A stretch of DNA of 64,000 bases, from positions 186,001 to 250,000 of the forward strand of contig CAVVAH010000004.1 in NCBI GenBank assembly GCA_963746175.1. Reading direction: 5' to 3'. How positions within the stretch are numbered: the stretch's first letter is position 1; each line of letters starts with the position of its first letter. The position numbers and the translations under genes were made by a program. The notes below the pieces were generated by a model that worked only from the letters and a program-made list of their open reading frames with translations, was not told the origin of the DNA and searched no databases. Below are positions 25,059 through 31,941 of the stretch, piece by piece. The stretch comes from CAVVAH01 sp963746175. GTDB lineage: Bacteria > Actinomycetota > Actinomycetes > JACCUZ01.

Positions 25059-25954
25059 GACGCGTGATCGCCGGCGGGCGAGTCGTCAAGGTCGTGCTCG
25101 CCGTCGTTCTCGCGAGCTCCTCGGCTCCGGCGGCGTCGGCGTCGGCGGCGGGGTCGGCGGGGCGGCCGTTCGCCGAGGCCGGCACCTGGGTGTCGATCTT
25201 CTCCGGCGACGCGGTGTGGGACCACCCGCGGGCGCAGGTGCGGCGGATGCACGCCGCGGGGATCCACACCCTCTACCTGCAGACGGCCAGCTCGTCGTCC
25301 CCGGTGACCGACGTCTACCGGCCGTCGCAGGTGGCGCGCTTCCTCGTCGCGGCGCACGCCCGCGGGATGCGCGTGGTCGCGTGGTACCTGCCGCCGCTGC
25401 GCGACGTCCGACGCGAGCACCGCCGGGCGATGGCCGCCATCGACTTCCGGACGGCCTCCGGACAGCGCTTCGACGCGTTCGCCCTGGACATCGAGCCCTC
25501 CGGCGCCACGCCGGCCGGCTCGCTGCGCGACGACAACCTGCGCCGGCTGAGCAGCCGGATCCGCAGCTCGGCACCGGCCGGGTACACGCTCGGCGCCATC
25601 GTGCCGTCGCCGATCGGCATGAGCCTCGCGCCGCGGTTCTGGCCGGACTTCCCGTGGCCCACCATCGGGCGGTTCTACGACGTCGTGCTGCCGATGAGCT
25701 ACTCCAGCTACCGCGTCAGCGGTGCCACGGCGACGTACGACTACACGATCGGCAACATCGCGTTCCTGCGCGCGACGCTCGGCCCGCAGGTGTCGATCCA
25801 CGTGATCGGCGGCAACGCCGGTGCGCTGAGCCGGGCCGAGACGCAGGCGTTCGTCGCGGCCTGCAACGAGGCCAGGGTCACCGGCGCGAGCCTGTGGCAC
25901 TGGACGGCCTACGGCGCCGAGGACCTCGCCGGGATGTCGTCCCTCGACCTCTGA
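25055..25954 (+). CDS. Secreted TIM-barrel, glycoside-hydrolase-like protein
   Basis: A 299-residue exported protein. An Arg-rich start, hydrophobic core VVKVVLAVVLASSSAPAASA and Ala-x-Ala sites indicate a signal peptide of about 30 residues. The mature part reads like an (alpha/beta)8 barrel: WVSIFSGDAV, AGIHTLYLQTA, RGMRVVAWYLPPL, FDAFALDIEPSG (acidic pair at a strand end), VVLPMSYSSY and WHWTAYG. This suggests a putative glycosidase-like fold, but no family catalytic motif was recognised with certainty. GTG at 25055 overlaps the previous stop in GTGA; nearby GTGs at 25046 and 25064 are alternatives. It is operonic with ugd. Confidence 0.75.
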   Translation: MRRVIAGGRVVKVVLAVVLASSSAPAASASAAGSAGRPFAEAGTWVSIFSGDAVWDHPRAQVRRMHAAGIHTLYLQTASSSSPVTDVYRPSQVARFLVAAHARGMRVVAWYLPPLRDVRREHRRAMAAIDFRTASGQRFDAFALDIEPSGATPAGSLRDDNLRRLSSRIRSSAPAGYTLGAIVPSPIGMSLAPRFWPDFPWPTIGRFYDVVLPMSYSSYRVSGATATYDYTIGNIAFLRATLGPQVSIHVIGGNAGALSRAETQAFVAACNEARVTGASLWHWTAYGAEDLAGMSSLDL

Positions 25955-25964
25955 CGCCGCGCCC

Positions 25965-26507
25965 TCAGTCGGCTGCGGCCAGCTGCGCGAGCTTGGTGAC
26001 GACGTTCCAGTTGCGCGAGGTAGCGGTGCCGCCGAGCTTCTTGTCCCCCACCAGCCGGGCCAGCCGGCTCGCGTGCACGCCCTTCGGCAGCCAGAGGTAG
26101 ACCTCCGTGCCGCGGACCACGACCTGCTCGGGCTCGTAGTCGGCGACGTCCACGTCGGCGAGCCAGCCCTTCGCCGGCGCCTTGTCGAGGAACGTCACCA
26201 GGTACCGCGCCGGGTCGTTCGCGGTGCCGGCGAACGGGTCGGCCTCGACGACCTTCGCCAGCTGTGCCGCCGTACGCACCACCACGTCAACGGTCATCCC
26301 GAGCTCGTCGGCGATGCCGTCCTGCACCGCGCTGCGCACGGCTGCCGCCGACCTCGAGCCGGTGCTGAAGACCGCGTTCCCGCTCTGCAGGTGGGTGCGC
26401 ACCTCGTCGTACCCGAGACCCTCGATCAGGGAACGCAGGTCGGCCATCGCGACCCGGCGCTTGGACCCGAGGTTGATGCCGCGCAGCAGTGCGACGTAGG
26501 TCGGCAC
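25965..26507 (-). CDS. DUF1697 family protein
   Basis: A 180-residue protein with the DUF1697 hallmarks: the start PTYVALLRGINLGSKRRVAM, THLQSGNAVFST near residue 42, and the C-terminal ATSRNWNVVTKL. The family is cytoplasmic and functionally uncharacterised. GTG 26507 lies three bases after the purE stop, so it is the tail of the purK-purE transcript. It converges with the secreted barrel gene with ten bases between stops. Confidence 0.92.
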   Translation of the reverse strand: MPTYVALLRGINLGSKRRVAMADLRSLIEGLGYDEVRTHLQSGNAVFSTGSRSAAAVRSAVQDGIADELGMTVDVVVRTAAQLAKVVEADPFAGTANDPARYLVTFLDKAPAKGWLADVDVADYEPEQVVVRGTEVYLWLPKGVHASRLARLVGDKKLGGTATSRNWNVVTKLAQLAAAD

Positions 26508-26510
26508 GGC

Positions 26511-27036
26511 TCAGGCGCCGAACCCGACGGCGTGGGACGTCTTGCGCCGCAGCGCCTCACCCTTGGCGACGGCCTTCTCGCGCAGCTCGCCCTGGAAGGC
26601 CAGCATCTTCTCCTGCAGCTCCGGGTCGGAGGCGCCGAGGATTCGCACCGCGAGCAGGCCGGCGTTGCGCGCACCGGCGACCGACACCGTCGCGACCGGC
26701 ACGCCGGCCGGCATCTGCACGATCGAGAGCAGCGAGTCCATGCCCGTCGAGGTGCCGCAGCGGGACGGGAACGCCGATCACCGGCAGCGGGGTGACGCTG
26801 GCGAGCATGCCCGGCAGGTGGGCCGCCCCGCCGGCGCCGGCCACGATCACCTTGATGCCGCGGGCCGCGGCCTGCTCGCCGTACTGGATCATCTCGCGCG
26901 GCATCCGGTGCGCCGAGACGACGTCGGCCTCGTACGGCACGCCGAACTCGCGCAGCGCGGTGGCGGCGTCCTCCATGACGGGCCAGTCCGAGTCGCTGCC
27001 CATGACGATCCCGACCAGCGGGTGGTTGTTACCCAT
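26511..27036 (-). pseudogene. purE: N5-carboxyaminoimidazole ribonucleotide mutase, frameshifted
   Basis: PurE converts N5-CAIR to CAIR in de novo purine synthesis. The first 99 residues are intact, with GIVMGSDSDWPVMEDAA, VVSAHRMP and IVAGAGGAAHLPGMLAS. After VPVPLRHLDG the frame is lost and resumes one base later as MDSLLSIVQMPAGVPVATVS, running to AVGFGA. The gene spans 526 bases, one more than a whole number of codons. The extra base is most simply a G in the GGG read from 26743-26745, where GGC-ATG would restore the gene. ATG 27036 has GAGGAG six bases upstream and overlaps purK by eight bases. Because PurE is a core enzyme and the rest is perfectly conserved, a sequence error is as likely as a true mutation. 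Confidence 0.9.
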
Positions 27037-28165
27037 CGATGTCTCCTCGCAGGAACGCGGCGGCGTGACGGGCACGCTCGCGTACGTCGTCAGCATCCCC
27101 GCCCAGCGTCGTCACGTGACCCACCTTTCGCCCTGGGCGTACCTCTTTGCCGTACATGTGGATCCGCACGCCGCGGTCGTGCGCGAGGCAGTGCAGGTAC
27201 CCGGCATACATGTCGCCGATGTCGCCGCCCAGGACGTTGGCCATCACGACGTACGGCGCCGTGGTCGACGTGTCGCCGAGCGGCAGGTCGAGCACGGCAC
27301 GCAGGTGCTGCTCGAACTGGCTGGTGCGGGCGCCCTCGATCGTCCAGTGGCCGCTGTTGTGCGGGCGCATCGCGAGCTCGTTGACGAGGACCCCGCGGTC
27401 GGTGTCGAACATCTCCACCGCCATCACGCCGGTCACGCCTAACCCCTCGGCGATCCGCAGCGCCGCCTGCTGGGCCGCGAGCGCGTGGTCCTCGGCGATC
27501 GCCGCCGGCGCGTAGACCTCGCGGCAGACCCCGTCGACCTGCACCGTCTCGACGACGGGCCACACCGCCGCCTGGCCGTGCGGGCTTCGGGCGACCAGCA
27601 CCGCGAGCTCGCGGGTGAAGTCGACCCGCTCCTCGGCGAGCAGCGCGACCTCGTCGGCCGTCGCCAGCCAGTCGTCGGCGTCCTTGCTGCTGCTGACCAG
27701 CCGCACGCCCTTGCCGTCGTATCCGCCCCGGGCGGTCTTGAGCACGACCGGCCAGCCGACCTCGTCACCGAACGACGTGAGCCCTGCCGCGTCGGTCACG
27801 GCGGCCCAGCGGGGGCACGGGACGCCCAGCGCGGTCAGCCGCCGGCGCATGACGAGCTTGTCCTGCGCGTGCTCCAGGGCGTCCGGCCCGGGGCGTACGA
27901 CGACGCCCTCCGCCTCGAGCGTCCGCAGGTGGACGGTGGGCACGTGCTCGTGGTCGAACGTGACGACGTCGCAGCCGGCGGCGAAGGAGCGCAACGCGTC
28001 GAGGTCGTCCTCCGACCCGACCGTGGTGCCCGGCACGACCTGCGCCGCGCTGTCGTGCGGGTCGCGGGCCAGCACCCGCAGCTCGATGCCGAGCCCGATC
28101 GCCGGCGCGGCCATCATCCGGGCCAGCTGCCCGCCGCCCACGACGCCCACCACCGGGAACCCCAC
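27029..28165 (-). CDS. purK: N5-carboxyaminoimidazole ribonucleotide synthase
   Basis: A 378-residue ATP-grasp enzyme joining bicarbonate to AIR in purine synthesis and acting just before PurE. The N-terminal fold begins VVGVVGGGQLARMMAAPA, the ATP-binding part has VLKTARGGYDGKGV, and the metal/phosphate region has VEMFDTDRGVLVNELAMRPHNSGHWTIE. GTG at 28165 is supported by TAGGGT eight bases upstream and no ribosome site, so it is probably leaderless. The purE gene overlaps its 3' end. A hairpin at 28237-28291 separates it from the acyl-CoA dehydrogenase upstream. Confidence 0.95.
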   Translation of the reverse strand: MGFPVVGVVGGGQLARMMAAPAIGLGIELRVLARDPHDSAAQVVPGTTVGSEDDLDALRSFAAGCDVVTFDHEHVPTVHLRTLEAEGVVVRPGPDALEHAQDKLVMRRRLTALGVPCPRWAAVTDAAGLTSFGDEVGWPVVLKTARGGYDGKGVRLVSSSKDADDWLATADEVALLAEERVDFTRELAVLVARSPHGQAAVWPVVETVQVDGVCREVYAPAAIAEDHALAAQQAALRIAEGLGVTGVMAVEMFDTDRGVLVNELAMRPHNSGHWTIEGARTSQFEQHLRAVLDLPLGDTSTTAPYVVMANVLGGDIGDMYAGYLHCLAHDRGVRIHMYGKEVRPGRKVGHVTTLGGDADDVRERARHAAAFLRGDIDG

Positions 28166-28173
28166 GTCGCGCG

Positions 28174-28179
28174 ACCCTA
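28174..28179 (-). promoter_or_regulatory. -10 box, purK-purE operon (leaderless)
   Basis: TAGGGT on the minus strand ends eight bases before GTG 28165. I see no purine riboswitch or operator in the 150 bases upstream. Confidence 0.45.
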
Positions 28180-28236
28180 CCGCGGCCCACGACCGGCGAC
28201 CCTGCCGACCGCGCAGTGCCCCCGACCCCGTCCGCG

Positions 28237-28291
28237 GAGTGGTGGGTTGCGCGGGTCGAGTCGGATATCCGGGCGCCGTAATCCACCACTC
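28237..28291 (-). terminator. Inverted repeat between acyl-CoA dehydrogenase and purK
   Basis: GAGTGGTGGGTT at 28237-28248 pairs with AATCCACCACTC at 28280-28291 (12 pairs, one G-T wobble) across a 31-base loop. It lies just after the stop of the upstream dehydrogenase gene on the same strand. It lacks a T-run, so termination is inferred from position. Confidence 0.5.
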
Positions 28292-28317
28292 GTCGGGATG
28301 GCTGGCTGGCCGGTGGG

Positions 28318-29475
28318 TCAGAGGCCGAGCTCGCGGGCGATGAGCATGCGCTGGACCTCGGACGTGCCCTCGCCGATCTCGAGGATCTTGGAGTCGCGCC
28401 ACATCCGGGCCACCGGGAACTCGTTCATGAAGCCGTAGCCGCCGTGGATCTGCGTCGCCTCGCGGGCGTTCGTGACCGCGATCTCCGAGGAGTAGAGCTT
28501 GGCGATGGCGGCCTGCTTCTTGAACGGCTCGCCGCGCAGCATCCGGGCGGCGGCGTCGTAGTACGCCAGCCGCGCGGTGTGCGCGCGCATCTCCATGTCG
28601 GCGATCTTGAACTGGATCGCCTGGTTGGCGCCGATCGGCCGCCCGAACGCCGTCCGCGCCTTGGCGTACTTCACCGACTCGTCGACGCAGCCCTGGGCCA
28701 GCCCGACCCCGAGTGCGGCGATCGCGATGCGGCCCTCGTCCAGCGTGGAGAGGAACTGCGCGTAGCCGCGGCCACGTTCCCCCAGCAGGTTCGCGGCCGG
28801 CACCCGGCAGTCGGCGAACGACAGCTCTCGGGTGTCCGAGGCGTTCCAGCCGACCTTGGAGTACTTCTTCGACACGGTGAAGCCGGGGGTGCCGCTCGGC
28901 ACGATGATCGCCGAGATCTCCTTCTTGCCGTCGTCCTTGGTGCCCGTGACGGCGGTGACGGTGACCAGCCCGGTGATGTCGGTCCCCGAGTTGGTGATGA
29001 ACGCCTTGGTGCCGTTGATGACCCACTCGGACCCGTCGTCCGACAGCCGCGCGGTCGTGGTCGTGCCGCCGGCGTCCGACCCGGCGCCGGGCTCGGTCAG
29101 GCCGAACGCGCCGAGCATCTGCCCGGTCACCAGCGTCGGCAGCCACTCGGCCTGCTGCTCCGGCGTCCCGAACCGGTAGATCGGCATCGCGCCGAGCGAG
29201 ACGCCGGCCTCGAGCGTGATCGCCACCGACGAGTCGACCCGGGCCAGCTCCTCCAGCGCGACGCAGAGCGCGAAGTAGTCGCCGCCCATGCCGCCGTGCT
29301 CCTCGGGGAACGGCAGGCCGAACAGTCCCATCTCGCCCATCTGCCGGACGATCTCGTAGGGGAACTCGTCCCGCTCGTAGAAGTCGCCGATGGTCGGCGC
29401 CACCACCTCCTGGGCGAACTCCTCGACGGTCTTGCGCAGCGACTCGAGCTCGTCGCTGAGGTGCATGCCGGTCAC
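28318..29475 (-). CDS. Acyl-CoA dehydrogenase
   Basis: A 385-residue FAD enzyme of acyl-CoA beta-oxidation. It shows FGLTEPGAGSD, AFITNSG, the catalytic glutamate in ILEIGEGTSEVQRMLIARELGL and the IHGGYGFMNEFPV segment. The EGTSE sequence is typical of medium/short-chain and isovaleryl-type enzymes. GTG at 29475 is chosen because GGAG lies six bases upstream and the protein then has normal family length; ATG at 29556 would add 27 residues unlike other family members. It is divergent from the GtrA gene. Along with the enzyme at 22125 it is one of two ACADs in this neighbourhood that are clearly different in sequence. Confidence 0.9.
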   Translation of the reverse strand: MTGMHLSDELESLRKTVEEFAQEVVAPTIGDFYERDEFPYEIVRQMGEMGLFGLPFPEEHGGMGGDYFALCVALEELARVDSSVAITLEAGVSLGAMPIYRFGTPEQQAEWLPTLVTGQMLGAFGLTEPGAGSDAGGTTTTARLSDDGSEWVINGTKAFITNSGTDITGLVTVTAVTGTKDDGKKEISAIIVPSGTPGFTVSKKYSKVGWNASDTRELSFADCRVPAANLLGERGRGYAQFLSTLDEGRIAIAALGVGLAQGCVDESVKYAKARTAFGRPIGANQAIQFKIADMEMRAHTARLAYYDAAARMLRGEPFKKQAAIAKLYSSEIAVTNAREATQIHGGYGFMNEFPVARMWRDSKILEIGEGTSEVQRMLIARELGL

Positions 29476-29610
29476 GGGGCTCTCCAGGTGGTGTTGATCG
29501 AGATGTGTCACCGGCACCGCACCGCGGCGCTCACGTGTCACGTCGTACGCCGTCATGGTGCCACGTCCGGTGCCGCGCCGGGGACCACGGGACCGGCCGA
29601 GACCCGCGGA

Positions 29611-29616
29611 TAGGCT
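29611..29616 (+). promoter_or_regulatory. Probable -10 box upstream of GtrA
   Basis: TAGGCT lies about 57 bases before the GtrA GTG. A very short reading frame (GTG at 29621, stop after six codons) follows directly and could be a leader peptide, though this is speculative. Confidence 0.3.
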
Positions 29617-29672
29617 CGCCGTGTGGCCGCCGCTCCCCTGACCGCGCACCCGAGCGTCGGCCCGAGCTGCCC

Positions 29673-30146
29673 GTGAGACCGCTGCTCGCCGCGTACTACC
29701 GGCTGGGCCACCTGGTCCGTGAGCTGATGAAGTTCGGCGTGGTCGGCGGCGTGGCGTTCGTCATCGACGTCGGGCTGTTCAACCTCCTGCTGCACCTCAC
29801 CGACAAGCCGCTGACCTCCAAGGCCCTCTCGACGATCGTCGCCACCACGGTGTCCTACGCCGGCAACCGGCACTGGACCTTCCGGCGGCGCAGCCGCTCG
29901 AGCGTGCGCCGCGAGTACCTGCTGTTCTTCCTGCTCAACGGCGTCGGGCTGGCGATCGCGCTGACCTGCCTGGCGGTGTCGCACTACCTCCTGGACCTCA
30001 CGAGCCGGCTGTCGGACAACATCGCCGCGAACGTGATCGGCCTCGGGCTGGGGACGGCGTTCCGGTTCTGGTCCTACCGGCGCTGGGTGTTCCCCGAGCT
30101 GCGAGAAGGGAGCGAGGGACGAGCGGACGACGAGCAGCTCGCATGA
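29673..30146 (+). CDS. GtrA family membrane protein
   Basis: A 157-residue protein with four transmembrane helices (FGVVGGVAFVIDVGLFNLLL, ALSTIVATTVSYAGNRHW, LLFFLLNGVGLAIALTCLAV, NVIGLGLGTAFRFWSYRRWVF). GtrA proteins are thought to help flip or present polyprenyl-linked sugars in glycan pathways. The YAGNRHWTFRRR and FRFWSYRRWVF signatures are characteristic. GTG at 29673 avoids an improbable Arg/Pro-rich extension. The C-terminal 13 residues (ELREGSEGRADDE) are encoded by one copy of a 41-bp repeat, so the tail is likely a recent addition. Confidence 0.9.
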   Translation: MRPLLAAYYRLGHLVRELMKFGVVGGVAFVIDVGLFNLLLHLTDKPLTSKALSTIVATTVSYAGNRHWTFRRRSRSSVRREYLLFFLLNGVGLAIALTCLAVSHYLLDLTSRLSDNIAANVIGLGLGTAFRFWSYRRWVFPELREGSEGRADDEQLA

Positions 30147-30191
30147 ACGACGAGCTGCGAGAAGGGAGCGAGGGACGAGCGGACGACGAGC
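30095..30191. repeat. 41-bp direct repeat at the GtrA 3' end
   Basis: The sequence beginning CGAGCTGCGAGAAGGGAGCG occurs identically at 30095-30135 (inside GtrA) and 30151-30191 (after its stop), 56 bases apart. The second copy lies between convergent genes. It may be a local slip duplication or two copies of a dispersed intergenic element. Confidence 0.9.
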
Positions 30192-30200
30192 CCGACACGC

Positions 30201-31184
30201 TCAGCGAGGACCCGCTCCCGCCGCGCTGAGGAACAGCGCGAACATCGCGGGCTTCTGCTGCACCAGCTCGAGCCGGCCGCCGTCGGCCTCGGCGAGCTCT
30301 CGGGCGACGGCGAGGCCCAGCCCGGTCCCGCGCCGGCCACTGACCGAGCGCTCGAAGATCCGCGACCCGAGCTCGGGCGGTACCCCGGGTCCCTCGTCCG
30401 AGACCTCGACGACCAGCGAGATGCCGGTGGACCGGGTCGACACCGTCACGGTGCCGGCGCCGTGGATCAGGCTGTTCTCGAGCAGGGTGGCCAGCACCTG
30501 CGACAACCCGTTGGGCGTGGCCAGCGCGACGAGTCCGCGCGTCCCGGTGGCCTTGACGACGCGGTGGCGTGCACCGAACGCGGGCTCCCACTCGACGACC
30601 TGCTGCAGGACGATGTCGTCGAGCGGCACCGGACCGGCGCGCAGGTTGTTGTCCCGTACGCCGTCCAGCAGGTGCTCGACGACGGTGGCCAGCCGCTCCA
30701 CCTGGGCGAGGGCCGACCCGGCCTCCTCACGCACCGTCTGCTGGTCGTCGGCCTGCATGATCTCCTCGAGCCGCATCGACAGCGCCGTCAGCGGGGTCCG
30801 CAGCTGGTGCGACGCGTCGGAGGCGAACTGCCGCTCGGCGGCGATCAACCGGTCGACCCGGTCGGCGCTGCGCTCCAGCAGCTCCGCGACCCGGTCGACC
30901 TCGGAGATCCCGGACGTGCGCAGCGGCTCGCGCTTCTGACCGGACCCGAGGTTCTCCGCCCGCCGCTGCAGGCCGGCGAGCGGCCCGCGCAGCACCTTCG
31001 CCTGCAGGACGCCCACGGCCGCCGCCGCGACCAGCGCAGCCAAGGTGCCGGCCAGCCAGAGCATGACCACCAGACCGGTGGACTCGTCGCGGTCCGACAG
31101 CGCGAGGACGGCGAGCGGTGCCCCGACGAGCAGGACGGCGACCACCGCGACGAGCAGGCTCGACGCGAGGACCCGGGCCCTCAA
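30201..31184 (-). CDS. Sensor histidine kinase
   Basis: A 327-residue membrane kinase with two transmembrane helices (ASSLLVAVVAVLLVGAPLAVLAL and VVMLWLAGTLAALVAAAAVGVL) separated by only about ten residues, so it has almost no extracellular sensor loop. A HAMP-like linker leads to the H-box ASDASHQLRTPLTAL, N-box ENSLIHGAG, G1 DEGPGVP and G2 GTGLGLAVARELAEADGG. It should phosphorylate the OmpR-type regulator encoded 25 bases upstream. There is no ATG or GTG in frame between that gene and the first helix, so TTG at 31184 is proposed; GTG 31280 would overlap the regulator by 71 bases. Confidence 0.88.
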   Translation of the reverse strand: MRARVLASSLLVAVVAVLLVGAPLAVLALSDRDESTGLVVMLWLAGTLAALVAAAAVGVLQAKVLRGPLAGLQRRAENLGSGQKREPLRTSGISEVDRVAELLERSADRVDRLIAAERQFASDASHQLRTPLTALSMRLEEIMQADDQQTVREEAGSALAQVERLATVVEHLLDGVRDNNLRAGPVPLDDIVLQQVVEWEPAFGARHRVVKATGTRGLVALATPNGLSQVLATLLENSLIHGAGTVTVSTRSTGISLVVEVSDEGPGVPPELGSRIFERSVSGRRGTGLGLAVARELAEADGGRLELVQQKPAMFALFLSAAGAGPR

Positions 31185-31209
31185 CGGCGGACCACGACGT
31201 GCGCGCTGC

Positions 31210-31881
31210 TCATTCGCGCTCGAAGCGGAACCCCACGCCTCGCACAGTGGTGATGAACCGGGGGTTCGCGGCGTCGTCACCCAGCTTCTTGCGCAGCCAC
31301 GACACGTGCATGTCGAGCGTCTTCGTGGACCCCCACCACGCGGTGTCCCAGACCTCGCGCATCAGCTGCTCGCGGGTCACGACCTTGCCGCTCTCGCGGA
31401 GCAGCACCCGCAGCAGGTCGAACTCCTTGGCCGTCAGCGACAGCTCGTGCTCGTCCATCCAGGCGCGGTGCGAGTCGACGTCGATGCGGACGCCGTGGAC
31501 ACCCTGCGCGATCTCGATGCCGCCGCGCCGCAGCAGCGCCCGCACCCGGGCCAGCAGCTCGGCCAGCCGGAACGGCTTCGTGACGTAGTCGTCGGCACCG
31601 GCATCCAGCCCGACCACCGTGTCGACCTCGTCGGTGCGCGCGGTGAGGACCAGCACAGGTACGCCGCTGCCCTCGCCGCGCAGCCGGCGGCACACCTCGA
31701 GACCGTCCATGCCGGGAAGCCCGATGTCGAGCACCAGCAGGTCGAACGGGGACGCCGTGGCCGACTCCAGCGCCCCGGGACCGTCCTCGCACACCTCGAC
31801 GTCATAGCCCTCACGGCGCAGGGCGCGTGTGAGCGGCTCGGAGATCGCCTGATCGTCCTCGGCCAGGAGCACGCGCGTCAT
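31210..31881 (-). CDS. OmpR/PhoB-family response regulator
   Basis: A 223-residue regulator. The receiver domain has the acidic pocket LLAEDD, phospho-acceptor Asp in LLVLDIGLPGMDG, Thr in VLTAR and Lys in DDYVTKPF. The C-terminal winged helix has LTAKEFDLLRVLLRESGKVVTREQL and LRKKLGDDAANPRFITTVRGVGFRF. The ATG at 31881 is chosen because TACGAT lies seven bases upstream, fitting a leaderless mRNA; GTG 31899 or ATG 31890 are alternatives. Its kinase follows in the same operon. Target genes are not evident. Confidence 0.94.
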   Translation of the reverse strand: MTRVLLAEDDQAISEPLTRALRREGYDVEVCEDGPGALESATASPFDLLVLDIGLPGMDGLEVCRRLRGEGSGVPVLVLTARTDEVDTVVGLDAGADDYVTKPFRLAELLARVRALLRRGGIEIAQGVHGVRIDVDSHRAWMDEHELSLTAKEFDLLRVLLRESGKVVTREQLMREVWDTAWWGSTKTLDMHVSWLRKKLGDDAANPRFITTVRGVGFRFERE

Positions 31882-31888
31882 GACACGC

Positions 31889-31894
31889 ATCGTA
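31889..31894 (-). promoter_or_regulatory. -10 box, two-component operon (leaderless)
   Basis: TACGAT on the minus strand ends seven bases before ATG 31881. Confidence 0.45.
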
Positions 31895-31941
31895 GGCACA
31901 ACGGGCCTCGGAGCACTGGTGCGAATGGCGCGTTTCGCGAG

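Noticed and set aside
30143..30229. A 28-codon gene after GtrA (MNDELREG...)
   Set aside because: It is produced by the 41-bp duplication and runs into the 3' end of the convergent kinase gene; kept only as part of a finding.
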